This document shows, in pieces, positions 34,554 to 43,257 of a stretch of 64,000 nucleotides of DNA (the first letter of the stretch is position 1; every line of letters starts with the position of its first letter). Below the pieces are notes generated by a model that was not told the DNA's origin, did no database searches, and saw only the letters and a program-made list of their open reading frames with translations. Source of the stretch: an uncultured Pelagibacteraceae bacterium (GTDB lineage: Bacteria > Pseudomonadota > Alphaproteobacteria > Pelagibacterales > Pelagibacteraceae). The stretch lies in assembly GCA_902601705.1 (NCBI GenBank), contig CACKNV010000004.1:1-64000 (forward strand), given 5' to 3'. The position numbers and the translations under genes are program-made.

Positions 34554-34897
34554 ATCATAGCCTTCTCTTTTGGTATTTCTTCAGACCACATTTTTTCTAA
34601 ATCATAAAACTCTCTTTTTTCAGGGTGAAATATATGAACAATTATATCTTGTGCATCAACTAGTTTCCAATCATTGCTCTCTCTTCCTTCAATCCTACAA
34701 TTATTCATTCCTAGTTTTTTTAGTTCTGCAACAAGAATTTCAGAGAGTGATTGAAGATGCCTTGAAGACCTGCCAGAAGCAATAATCATATAATCTGCTA
34801 TATAGGACTTATTTTTTAAATTTATAGATGAAATATTATGGGCTTTGTTGTTATCTAGTATTTTTTCAATATTTTTTTTAATATCAATTATTTCCAT
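34550..34897 (-). CDS. rsfS: ribosome silencing factor RsfS
   Basis: IEKILDNNKAHNISSINLKNKSYIADYMIIASGRSSRHLQSLSEILVAELKKLG...EGRESNDWKLVDAQDIIVHIFHPEKREFYDLEKMW. Confidence 0.95.
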   Translation of the reverse strand: MEIIDIKKNIEKILDNNKAHNISSINLKNKSYIADYMIIASGRSSRHLQSLSEILVAELKKLGMNNCRIEGRESNDWKLVDAQDIIVHIFHPEKREFYDLEKMWSEEIPKEKAMI

Positions 34898-35436
34898 TAA
34901 TTAATTGATCTTGTTCGACTTTTTAATTGTGTTGATGAGATTGTAATAGGTTTATTTTTTATAAAGACGATTTTATTTTTGTAATTTTTTACCACAATTG
35001 ATTTCATTCCCTTTCTATCATATCCTTTTCTAGAAAAAACTACTAATTTTACCAATTTTACTATTTTTTTCCAGCTTTTCCACTTATGAAATCTGATTAA
35101 ATTATCAGAACCAATTATAAAATAGATATTCTTAATATTCTTTTTTTTTATAAAATAATTTATAATATCAATTGTTCTAGAAGATTTGACAATATTTTCT
35201 AGATGTATTGTAAAAATTTTTTTTTGCGATTTAGATATTTTATTTGCATAATTTACTCTTTCATCTAAAGAATAAAAGGTTTTATTTTTAAAAGGGTTTT
35301 GTTTGGTTATAACCCAATAAATTTTTTTTAATTTTAGTTTTTTAATAGCAATTTTTGATATACCTAAGTGTCCTTTATGTGGAGGATCAAAACTACCACC
35401 TAATAATCCGATGTATTTTTTTTGGAAACTTGCCAT
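34897..35436 (-). CDS. nadD: nicotinate-nucleotide adenylyltransferase
   Basis: IGLLGGSFDPPHKGHLGISKIAIKKL...ISSTQLKSRTRS. Confidence 0.94.
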   Translation of the reverse strand: MASFQKKYIGLLGGSFDPPHKGHLGISKIAIKKLKLKKIYWVITKQNPFKNKTFYSLDERVNYANKISKSQKKIFTIHLENIVKSSRTIDIINYFIKKKNIKNIYFIIGSDNLIRFHKWKSWKKIVKLVKLVVFSRKGYDRKGMKSIVVKNYKNKIVFIKNKPITISSTQLKSRTRSIN

Positions 35437-35439
35437 TAA

Positions 35440-36681
35440 TTATGGTCTAATAATTCCTTTTCCAGAAACAAGATATTTGTATGAAGTTAGTTGGTTTATT
35501 CCTACAGGACCTCTAGGTGGAAGTTTGTTGGTAGAGATACCTATTTCACCACCGAAACCGAATTCACCGCCGTCAGCAAATTGAGTTGAAACGTTATGCA
35601 TGGCTATTGAACTATTAACTCCATTTAAAAAAATCTCTGCATTCTTTTTGTTATTAGTGATTATGCTATCGGTGTGCATTGTGCCATATTTTAAAATATG
35701 TTCGACAGCACCTTTTACATTTTTAACCACCTTTATAGAAATAATTGCATCCAGATATTCCGTTTTCCAATCTTTTTCAGTGGTTTTTTTTAATTTTCCT
35801 TTAAAAAGTTTATTAATTTTTTTATCAGCCCTTACTTCGCAGCCTGAATTTAGAAGAGCATTTATTATTTCTTTAGCATGTGAGTTTAAAGCTTTTTCCT
35901 CTATCAAAAGAGTTTCTACCGCACCGCAAATACTTGTCCTTCTCATTTTTGCATTAATAACTAAATCTTTCGCTATTTTTATATTTGAAGTTTTATCAAC
36001 ATAAATGTGGCACAATCCTTCAAGATGACCAATTACATGAACGTTAGAAAATTTTTGCACTTTTGCCACAAGTCCTTTCCCTCCTCTTGGTACAATTACA
36101 TCAATGTATGCACTCATTTTTGATAATAATTGATCTACTATTTTTCTACTTTTGTTTTCAATAAACTGAATACAGTTTTGATTGATATTATTTTTTTGCA
36201 GTTCATCTCTGAATAAATTAGCTAATAATCTATTTGAATTAAAAGCTTCAGATCCACCTCTTAAAATAGAGCAGTTTCCTGATTTTAAACATAATGCCGC
36301 AACATCAGCAGTAACATTAGGTCTGCTTTCATATATTACGCCTATGACACCAATTGGAGTTGTAACTCTTTTAATAGTTAAATTATTTGGTCTGCGCCAT
36401 GTTTCTAGAACTCTTCCAACTGGGTCTTTAAACTTTGCTATTTCATTTATTGAGTGTCTAATACCTTCTATTCTCTTTTTATTTAAAATAAGTCTGTCAA
36501 CTAAATGTTTTCTTTTAACATTTTTTACATCTTTTAAATTTTCTCTGATTATCTTATTTGAATTTTTTAGTAGAGATTGATTGTAATTATCTAAAACTTT
36601 TTTAATTTTTTTGTGCTTAACGTTCTTTAAATGCTCAAAGGCTTTTTTTGCGTTTTTTCCAATTGTTTCTAAATAATTCAT
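35440..36681 (-). CDS. proA: glutamate-5-semialdehyde (gamma-glutamyl phosphate) reductase
   Basis: VTTPIGVIGVIYESRPNVTADVAALCLKSGNCSILRGGSEAFNSN...TSICGAVETLLIEE. Confidence 0.96.
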   Translation of the reverse strand: MNYLETIGKNAKKAFEHLKNVKHKKIKKVLDNYNQSLLKNSNKIIRENLKDVKNVKRKHLVDRLILNKKRIEGIRHSINEIAKFKDPVGRVLETWRRPNNLTIKRVTTPIGVIGVIYESRPNVTADVAALCLKSGNCSILRGGSEAFNSNRLLANLFRDELQKNNINQNCIQFIENKSRKIVDQLLSKMSAYIDVIVPRGGKGLVAKVQKFSNVHVIGHLEGLCHIYVDKTSNIKIAKDLVINAKMRRTSICGAVETLLIEEKALNSHAKEIINALLNSGCEVRADKKINKLFKGKLKKTTEKDWKTEYLDAIISIKVVKNVKGAVEHILKYGTMHTDSIITNNKKNAEIFLNGVNSSIAMHNVSTQFADGGEFGFGGEIGISTNKLPPRGPVGINQLTSYKYLVSGKGIIRP

Positions 36682-37773
36682 TTATAATAATACCATATCA
36701 TCTTTATGAATGACCTCAGTTTTACTTAAATAACCAAGGATTGTTTCTATTTCTTTACTTTGTTTGCCTTTAATTTTATCTATTTCTACAGAGCTAAATG
36801 ATGATAACCCCCGAGCTAGCTGATTACTATTTTGATCTAGGATTATTACATTTTCTCCTTTTTTGAAGTTTCCATTAATCTTAGTTATGCCAGCTGCGAG
36901 CAAGCTTTTACCATTTGATAAAGCTTTAGCTGCTCCATTATCAATATAAATAGTTCCATTGTAATTAAGGGAACCGATAATCCATTTTTTTCTAGCGTCC
37001 AATGTAGAAATTTTTGGCAAGAAATGGGTATATTTTTTATTTTTAATCATATTTGCAATTGGATTATTTACTTTACCATTAGCAATAAACATATGGCTGC
37101 CTGAATTCATACAAATTTTAGCGGCATCCAACTTTGTAGCAATTCCTCCTGAACCAAATTTGTTTTTCTTGTTATCCATCAAAGATATTATTTTTTCATT
37201 AATTGAAGTTACTTGTCTTACAATTTTTTTTCCTTTCGATTTATCATATAGTCCATCAACATCAGAAAATAAAATCAGCATATCTGCACCAATAATTTGA
37301 GCTACACGTGCAGCTAGTCTATCATTATCTCCATATTTTATTTCACTAGTTGCTGTTGAGTCATTTTCATTAACCACAGGGATAGCTTTAAGCTTAAACA
37401 AGTTATCAAATGTCCTTCTTACATTAATAGCTCTTCTTCTTTGCTCGGTATCATCTGGGCTAATTAAAATTTGACCAGTTTTAATTTTATATTTATCAAA
37501 TAGTTTTTGAAATTCACCTGCTAGATGAATTTGGCCAACTGCTGCAATAGCTTGGCTCATTTCTAATTTAATTTTTCCTTTTTTTATTTTTAGATATTTT
37601 TGGCCAAGAGCGATTGCACCTGATGAGACAATTACAAAGTTTTTTCCTTTTCCGTATTTTCTTATATCTTTAATAAGAGAAGTTACCCATTTTTTTTTGA
37701 AAATACCTTTACTGTCAATTACAGTTGCAGATCCAAGTTTTAAAACTATTTTATTTGCATTTTTAATTAGCAT
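36682..37773 (-). CDS. proB: glutamate 5-kinase
   Basis: IVLKLGSATVID...VSSGAIALGQKYL...INVRRTFDNLFKLKAIPVVNENDSTATSEIKYGDNDRLAARVA. Confidence 0.96.
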   Translation of the reverse strand: MLIKNANKIVLKLGSATVIDSKGIFKKKWVTSLIKDIRKYGKGKNFVIVSSGAIALGQKYLKIKKGKIKLEMSQAIAAVGQIHLAGEFQKLFDKYKIKTGQILISPDDTEQRRRAINVRRTFDNLFKLKAIPVVNENDSTATSEIKYGDNDRLAARVAQIIGADMLILFSDVDGLYDKSKGKKIVRQVTSINEKIISLMDNKKNKFGSGGIATKLDAAKICMNSGSHMFIANGKVNNPIANMIKNKKYTHFLPKISTLDARKKWIIGSLNYNGTIYIDNGAAKALSNGKSLLAAGITKINGNFKKGENVIILDQNSNQLARGLSSFSSVEIDKIKGKQSKEIETILGYLSKTEVIHKDDMVLL

Positions 37774-38746
37774 ATTTTATCAATAATTTTTTAATTTTTT
37801 GAAGATCTTTGTTAGAATAAACAGATACAATTTCATATTTATTTTTAATTTTTTTTTTAAATTCTTTTAATTTTTCATTAATCTCATTTTCATCTAATAA
37901 ATCTGACTTATTAAAAAAAATGATTTCTTTCTTTTTCATTAAATCTTTATCATAATTAGATAATTCTGATTTAATTTTCTTATAAGAATTTAATAAATCA
38001 TCTTCAGATAAGTCTATTAAGTGAAGTAAAATTTTACATCTTTCTATATGTCTTAAGAATTTATCTCCAAGACCAACACCTTTATGTGCACCTTCTACTA
38101 AACCAGGAATATCAGCTAAAGTAATCTCTTTTCCTCCATAGTATGACACCCCTAAGTTTGGATTTATTGTTGTGAATGGATAGTTTGCTATTTTTGGCTT
38201 AGCTCTTGTTAATGCTGCAAGCAAACTAGATTTACCAGCATTTGGCTTACCAATAATTCCAATGTCAGCAATTACTTTTAATTGAAGCCATATCCAAAAT
38301 TCTTCACCTAATTTTCCATTTGTTTTTTTTCTTGGTGCTCTATTTGTTGAACTTTTAAATCTTACATTACCCAGTCCACCCTTACCACCCGATGCTACAA
38401 GATATTTTTCTTTATTCTTGGTAAAGTCATAAATTAACGTATTATTATCTTCTTCATATATTTGAGTCCCTAAAGGAACTTTTAAAATCAAGTCTTCTCC
38501 ATTTGCTCCAGTTTTATTTCTTTTGCTTCCAGGTTTCCCATGTTGAGCTTTAAAATGCTGGGCATACCTGAAATCAATTAACGTATTGAGGTTTCTATCA
38601 GATTGAACAATTATAGACCCTCCGTCTCCACCGTCACCGCCATCTGGTCCACCATATTCCACAAACTTTTCTCTTCTAAAGCTTGCAGAACCTGAACCGC
38701 CATTTCCAGCTTTGATATAAATCTTTGCTTGATCTAAAAATTTCAT
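37763..38746 (-). CDS. obgE: GTPase Obg/CgtA
   Basis: MKFLDQAKIYIKAGNGGSGSASFRREKFVEYGGPDGGDGGDGGSI; IGKPNAGKSSLLAALTRAKPKIANYPFTTINPNLGV. Confidence 0.97.
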   Translation of the reverse strand: MKFLDQAKIYIKAGNGGSGSASFRREKFVEYGGPDGGDGGDGGSIIVQSDRNLNTLIDFRYAQHFKAQHGKPGSKRNKTGANGEDLILKVPLGTQIYEEDNNTLIYDFTKNKEKYLVASGGKGGLGNVRFKSSTNRAPRKKTNGKLGEEFWIWLQLKVIADIGIIGKPNAGKSSLLAALTRAKPKIANYPFTTINPNLGVSYYGGKEITLADIPGLVEGAHKGVGLGDKFLRHIERCKILLHLIDLSEDDLLNSYKKIKSELSNYDKDLMKKKEIIFFNKSDLLDENEINEKLKEFKKKIKNKYEIVSVYSNKDLQKIKKLLIKYAN

Positions 38747-38786
38747 TCTTATTATAGTATAAATAACGTAGGCTATTTATATAGAT

Positions 38787-39041
38787 TTAATTGGGGATTA
38801 CAGAAACAAAAGTTCTGTTTAATTTTGATTTTTTGAATTTTACTTTTCCTTTAATCAGAGAAAAAATTGAGTGGTCTTTACCCATACCAACATTATCACC
38901 AGGATGAATTTTGGTACCTCTTTGTCTAACTATAATGTTTCCAGGAATCACTACTTGATCACCATATTTTTTAACTCCAAGACGTCTACCTTTACTATCT
39001 CGGCCGTTTTTCGATGATCCACCTGCTTTTTTAGTTGCCAT
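38787..39041 (-). CDS. rpmA: 50S ribosomal protein L27
   Basis: [62 protein letters not shown]. Confidence 0.97.
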   Translation of the reverse strand: MATKKAGGSSKNGRDSKGRRLGVKKYGDQVVIPGNIIVRQRGTKIHPGDNVGMGKDHSIFSLIKGKVKFKKSKLNRTFVSVIPN

Positions 39042-39049
39042 TTAATTAC

Positions 39050-39457
39050 CTATTTTTTTATATCCTTTTTTATAACTTTTTTCTCTTTTTTAATAGGTTT
39101 CTTTTTTTCAATAATTTTAGCTTCATCTATAACTTTTCCGCCTTTTGCTAAAATTTTAGTTATTTGTATCTTAGAATGACGCTGTCTATGACCATTCTTT
39201 TTTCTTGAATGTTTTCTTCTTCTTTTATGGAAAATTAATACAGTTCTATCTTTAACATTGTCTAAAAGTTTAGCCTCTACTGTAGCTCCATCAACTTTAG
39301 GACTTCCAACCTCAGTGCTTTTATCGTCGTTTAAAAGTAAAACATTATCAAATTTAATAGTTTCACCAATTTTGGCGTTAAGTTTTTCAATTTCTAATAT
39401 TTTACTTGCGGTTACTTTATATTGTTTTCCACCTGTTTCAATTATAGCAAATGACAT
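39050..39457 (-). CDS. rplU: 50S ribosomal protein L21 with Lys-rich C-terminal extension
   Basis: MSFAIIETGGKQYKVTASKILEIEKL...HKRRRKHSRKKNGHRQRHSKIQITKI; start moved from the track's 39481 to the ATG at 39457. Confidence 0.92.
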   Translation of the reverse strand: MSFAIIETGGKQYKVTASKILEIEKLNAKIGETIKFDNVLLLNDDKSTEVGSPKVDGATVEAKLLDNVKDRTVLIFHKRRRKHSRKKNGHRQRHSKIQITKILAKGGKVIDEAKIIEKKKPIKKEKKVIKKDIKK

Positions 39458-39483
39458 AAAATTTCTTTTTTTAATTTTCACGC

Positions 39484-39511
39484 AATATAGCCCTCAGTGC
39501 TAGCAAGTCAA
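39484..39511 (-). promoter_or_regulatory. sigma70-type promoter of the rplU-rpmA-obgE gene run
   Basis: Minus strand TTGACT (39511-39506), 16-nt spacer, TATATT (39489-39484), ahead of rplU. Confidence 0.65.
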
Positions 39512-39522
39512 GATTATTGAAG

Positions 39523-40281
39523 CTAAAAAGAGTCCTTTAAATCTCGTAATTTTGAGAAAACTTCAATGTCAGATGAATCTTTTAAGCCCAGGTTATGCTT
39601 TATCTGAGGATCATCACACCTTAGAAAAATATTTGTTTTTATTTCATCAGCTATAGTAGACGGAATAGTTGGTTGACTAGAGCTTAGTTTTTTTTCGATT
39701 TCAATTTTTTTAGCTTTTAAATAAGTATTTTTTGGATCATGCTCTAAACAGAAATTTAAATTTGCGTTTGTGTATTCATGTCCACAATAGATTTTTGTAT
39801 CTGGAGGAAGATTTTTTATTTTATTTAAAGAATTAAACATTTCTTGATGAGTGCCTTCAAATACTCTACCACATCCTAAAGAAAATAATGTATCTCCAGT
39901 AAAAGCAATTTTTTCCTTTTTAAAGAAAAAAGCAATATGACCCTTAGTGTGACCTGGAATAGAAATTACCTCAAATTCTAAATTTCCAATTTTGTGCTTT
40001 TGATTTTCTTCAAGCAATATATCTATTCCTGGTATACGATTTTTGTCTGAATTTGAGCCTAATATCTTTGATTTATATTTTTTTTTTAGTTCTAGGTTAG
40101 CTCCAACATGATCAGCATGATGATGAGTATTTAAAATAAAATCTAACTTTTCATATTTATTGATTATTTTATCACAGGCGTTAAATTCAGAGGGATCTAC
40201 TATTGAAATTATGCCTGTTTCTTTTTCATGAATTAAATAACTGTAATTGTCACTTAAGCATGGAATAATTTCTACAATCAT
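39523..40281 (-). CDS. gloB: hydroxyacylglutathione hydrolase (glyoxalase II)
   Basis: IPCLSDNYSYLIHEKETG...ILNTHHHADHVGANLELK...GDTLFSLGCGRVFEGT...YCGHEYTNANLNF. Confidence 0.94.
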   Translation of the reverse strand: MIVEIIPCLSDNYSYLIHEKETGIISIVDPSEFNACDKIINKYEKLDFILNTHHHADHVGANLELKKKYKSKILGSNSDKNRIPGIDILLEENQKHKIGNLEFEVISIPGHTKGHIAFFFKKEKIAFTGDTLFSLGCGRVFEGTHQEMFNSLNKIKNLPPDTKIYCGHEYTNANLNFCLEHDPKNTYLKAKKIEIEKKLSSSQPTIPSTIADEIKTNIFLRCDDPQIKHNLGLKDSSDIEVFSKLRDLKDSF

Positions 40282-40875
40282 TTACCCTATTAAAAATATC
40301 CCTAATTTTGAAAAGAGATTTTTAATCTCTAAATTATTTTTTTTTATTAATGAAGTTTTATCTTCATTAACTCCAATAACTTGTTTGATATTTATATTCT
40401 TTTCATCACAAAACTTAAATAGATCTTTAATAGTACACATATGTAAGTTAGGAGTGTTATACCAAGTATTCGGCAATGTTTTTGTTACCGGCATTTCACC
40501 AAAAAATAAAAGTTTTATTCTTACTTTCCAAAAACCAAAATTTGGAATTGACACAATTACTGATTTACCTATTCTCAAAAGATTTTTTAAAACTTCTTCT
40601 GGGTCATAAAAAGCTTGTAATGTTTGGCTAAGCACAACATAGTCAAAAGATTGGTCAGGAAATTGATGAAGTTCAGTTTCAGCATTTCCTTGTATGACTG
40701 GTAAACCTTTGCGTATGCATTGTTGCACGTTATCTTGACTTAGTTCCAATCCACGAACTTCAATACTCTTTTCCTCTTTTAGGAAATTCATTAGAGATCC
40801 ATCCCCACAACCAACATCTAAAACTCTAGTGTTATTGGGTAATAAATCAGCAATTACTTTAAATTCTTTTTTCAT
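40282..40875 (-). CDS. metW: methionine biosynthesis protein MetW
   Basis: IADLLPNNTRVLDVGCGDGSLMNFL...RGLELSQDNVQQCIRKGLPVIQGNAE; downstream of metX. Confidence 0.93.
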   Translation of the reverse strand: MKKEFKVIADLLPNNTRVLDVGCGDGSLMNFLKEEKSIEVRGLELSQDNVQQCIRKGLPVIQGNAETELHQFPDQSFDYVVLSQTLQAFYDPEEVLKNLLRIGKSVIVSIPNFGFWKVRIKLLFFGEMPVTKTLPNTWYNTPNLHMCTIKDLFKFCDEKNINIKQVIGVNEDKTSLIKKNNLEIKNLFSKLGIFLIG

Positions 40876-41998
40876 TTTTAAACTTTTCGTACATTGAGTC
40901 TATAAAACCTTTAAGAGTTTTTAAGAATTCTGGTTCATTTAGCAAAAAGGAGTCATGTCCTTTGTCTGTTACTATTTCTGAATAAGAAACATCAGCACCA
41001 GATGCATTTAATGCAATAACTATGTCCTTGTTTTCTTTTGTTGTATAAAGCCAGTCAGAAGAAAATGATATTACTAAAAATTTTGTTTTTTGATTTTTGA
41101 AAGCCTCAACTAAACCACCTTTGAACTGCTTAGAGAGATCAAAATAATCCATTGCCCTAGTTATATAAAGAATTGAATTTGCATCAAATCTTTCAACAAA
41201 AGTATAACCTTGATGTCTCAAATAGCTTTCAACTTGGAAATCTGCATTAAAACTAAATTCGTAATCTGCTTTTTCTTGGAGTTTTCTTCCAAATTTTTCC
41301 TGCATACCTTGCTCTGATAAATAGCTTATGTGCCCTACCATTCTTGCCACAGCAAGACCGTTTTTAGGTTGAGTATTTTTTAAAAAGTATTTTCCATTAT
41401 CCCAAATAGGATCAGCCATTATTGCCTGACGCGCTAACTCATTAAGTGCAATATTTTGAGCACTATGACTAGAGCTACAAGCTATAGGAATTGCAGAAAA
41501 AGTTTTTTCCGGAAAAGTTGCGCAAAATTGTAAGAGCTGCATTCCTCCCATTGAGCCGCCTGTAGCACACAAAAGTTTTTTAATACCAAAATGATCTAGA
41601 AGAATTTCCTGTGCTCTTACAATATCTTTAATTGTTATCACAGGAAAATCTAAACCATAGGGTTGATCAGTTTCTTTATTAATATCACTTGGTCCTAATG
41701 AACCCATGCAGCCACCAATCACATTTGCACATATCACAAAATATTTATTTGTATCTATAGCTTTACCTGGGCCAACAGCTGTAACCCACCAACCATCTTT
41801 CTTTGTTATGGGGTTTGTTCCAGTAACAAATTGGTCACCTGTCAAAGCATGAAACACTAAAATTGCATTATTTTTATTCTCATTAAGTTTTCCATAAGTC
41901 TCATATGCTAGAGGAAAATCCTTAATAGTTTTACCACAATCAAGCTTGAGTGGTTTAGTAACAGTAATTTTATTTATATTCTCAATTTTTCTATTCAT
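40859..41998 (-). CDS. metX: homoserine O-acetyltransferase
   Basis: GKTIKDFPLAYETYGKLNENKNNAILVFHALTGDQFVTG...GGSMGGMQLLQF; start preferred at 41998 because the track start 42028 runs through a terminator hairpin. Confidence 0.93.
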   Translation of the reverse strand: MNRKIENINKITVTKPLKLDCGKTIKDFPLAYETYGKLNENKNNAILVFHALTGDQFVTGTNPITKKDGWWVTAVGPGKAIDTNKYFVICANVIGGCMGSLGPSDINKETDQPYGLDFPVITIKDIVRAQEILLDHFGIKKLLCATGGSMGGMQLLQFCATFPEKTFSAIPIACSSSHSAQNIALNELARQAIMADPIWDNGKYFLKNTQPKNGLAVARMVGHISYLSEQGMQEKFGRKLQEKADYEFSFNADFQVESYLRHQGYTFVERFDANSILYITRAMDYFDLSKQFKGGLVEAFKNQKTKFLVISFSSDWLYTTKENKDIVIALNASGADVSYSEIVTDKGHDSFLLNEPEFLKTLKGFIDSMYEKFKNEKRI

Positions 41999-42000
41999 CC

Positions 42001-42026
42001 AAAAAAAAAGCCCAGCTAAACTGGGC
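42001..42026 (-). terminator. intrinsic terminator between SAM-II aptamer and metX
   Basis: Minus strand GCCCAG TTTAG CTGGGC followed by T9 (hairpin 42010-42026, T-run 42001-42009). Confidence 0.85.
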
Positions 42027-42029
42027 ATC

Positions 42030-42082
42030 TCCCTTTTTAGCTAAATTTATTATGCGCTTGCAATATGGTTAAATCAGCGCGA
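42030..42082 (-). ncRNA. SAM-II riboswitch aptamer upstream of metX
   Basis: Minus strand TCGCGCTGATTTAACCATATTGCAAGCGCATAATAAATTTAGCTAAAAAGGGA, near-identical to the SAM-II (metA motif) aptamer sequence as I recall it. Confidence 0.95.
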
Positions 42083-42086
42083 TATC

Positions 42087-42115
42087 TATTTACTAGATCA
42101 TCACAAACTTGTCAA
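42087..42115 (-). promoter_or_regulatory. sigma70-type promoter of metX-metW
   Basis: Minus strand TTGACA (42115-42110), 17-nt spacer, TAAATA (42092-42087). Confidence 0.75.
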
Positions 42116-42174
42116 TTTTATATAAGATAAAGACTTCTAGAAAAACTCTAACAATTTAGATATTACATTAATTA

Positions 42175-43257
42175 ATGAGATTACCTAAACCAAATAACAT
42201 AATAACTGAAAAATACGTAGTAGGAATGAGCGTATTTAAGAATAGACTAGCTAAGATAAAATTATCAGCTAACGAGTCTGCACTTGGGCCTAGCCCGAAA
42301 GCAAAAAAAGAATATATAAAAGTATCAAAAAGTTTTGCGAGATATCCTGACACTAACGGAACCTTCTTAAGAGAAACTTTATCAAAGAAATTTAAACTGG
42401 ATAAAAATAGAATTATTTTGGGTTCAGGTTCAGATCAAATTTTTGAGTTAATTTGTAAAGCATACCTTAAAAAAGGTGATGAGGTAATTGTGCCTAAGTA
42501 TAGTTTCATTATCTATAGAATTTACAGTAAAATGAATGGAGCAAAAGTTATTTATTCAAAAGAAAATAACTTTACAGTTTCAGTAAAAGATATTTTAAAA
42601 AAAGTAAATACTAAGACAAAAGTTGTATTTTTGGCTAATCCTAATAATCCAACTGGAACCTATATTGAAAAAAAAGATTTATTGTTTTTACGAAAAAAAC
42701 TACGAAGCAATATTTTGCTAGTAGTTGATGATGCTTATTTTGAATATGTTAAACAAAAAAATTATACTTCAGCTTTAAAATTGTTTTCTAACTTTAAAAA
42801 TGTGGTAATGACAAGAACATTTTCAAAAATTTATGGCTTAGCAGGATTGAGAGTGGGGTGGGGATATGGATCAAAAGAAATTATTGATACGTTAAATAAA
42901 ATTAAGCCACCTTTTAATGTAAATAAAGCAGCTTTGTTTGCCGCTTCTGCCGCAATAAAAGATAGTGCTTGGTTAAATAAAGAAATTAAACACGTTAATA
43001 ATTGGAATAAAAAAATGTTTAATGAATTTAAAAAAATGAAAATTGAAACTAATAAAAGCTACAGCAATTTTTTATTAGTTAATTTTGATAAAGTAAAAAT
43101 TAATTCATCAAGAGTTTTTAAATTATTAGCGAAAGCAGGAATTTTAGTTCGTAAAATGGATGTTTATGGTATTAAAAATTCATTAAGAATTACGATCGGG
43201 AAAAGTGAAGAAAATAAAAAATTAATTTCCAAAATGAAAAGAATATTAAATGTTTAA
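42175..43257 (+). CDS. hisC: histidinol-phosphate/aromatic aminotransferase
   Basis: KLSANESALGPSPKA...YPDTNGTFLRETLSKKF...LANPNNPTGTYI...MTRTFSKIYGLAGLRVGWGYG. Confidence 0.88.
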   Translation: MRLPKPNNIITEKYVVGMSVFKNRLAKIKLSANESALGPSPKAKKEYIKVSKSFARYPDTNGTFLRETLSKKFKLDKNRIILGSGSDQIFELICKAYLKKGDEVIVPKYSFIIYRIYSKMNGAKVIYSKENNFTVSVKDILKKVNTKTKVVFLANPNNPTGTYIEKKDLLFLRKKLRSNILLVVDDAYFEYVKQKNYTSALKLFSNFKNVVMTRTFSKIYGLAGLRVGWGYGSKEIIDTLNKIKPPFNVNKAALFAASAAIKDSAWLNKEIKHVNNWNKKMFNEFKKMKIETNKSYSNFLLVNFDKVKINSSRVFKLLAKAGILVRKMDVYGIKNSLRITIGKSEENKKLISKMKRILNV

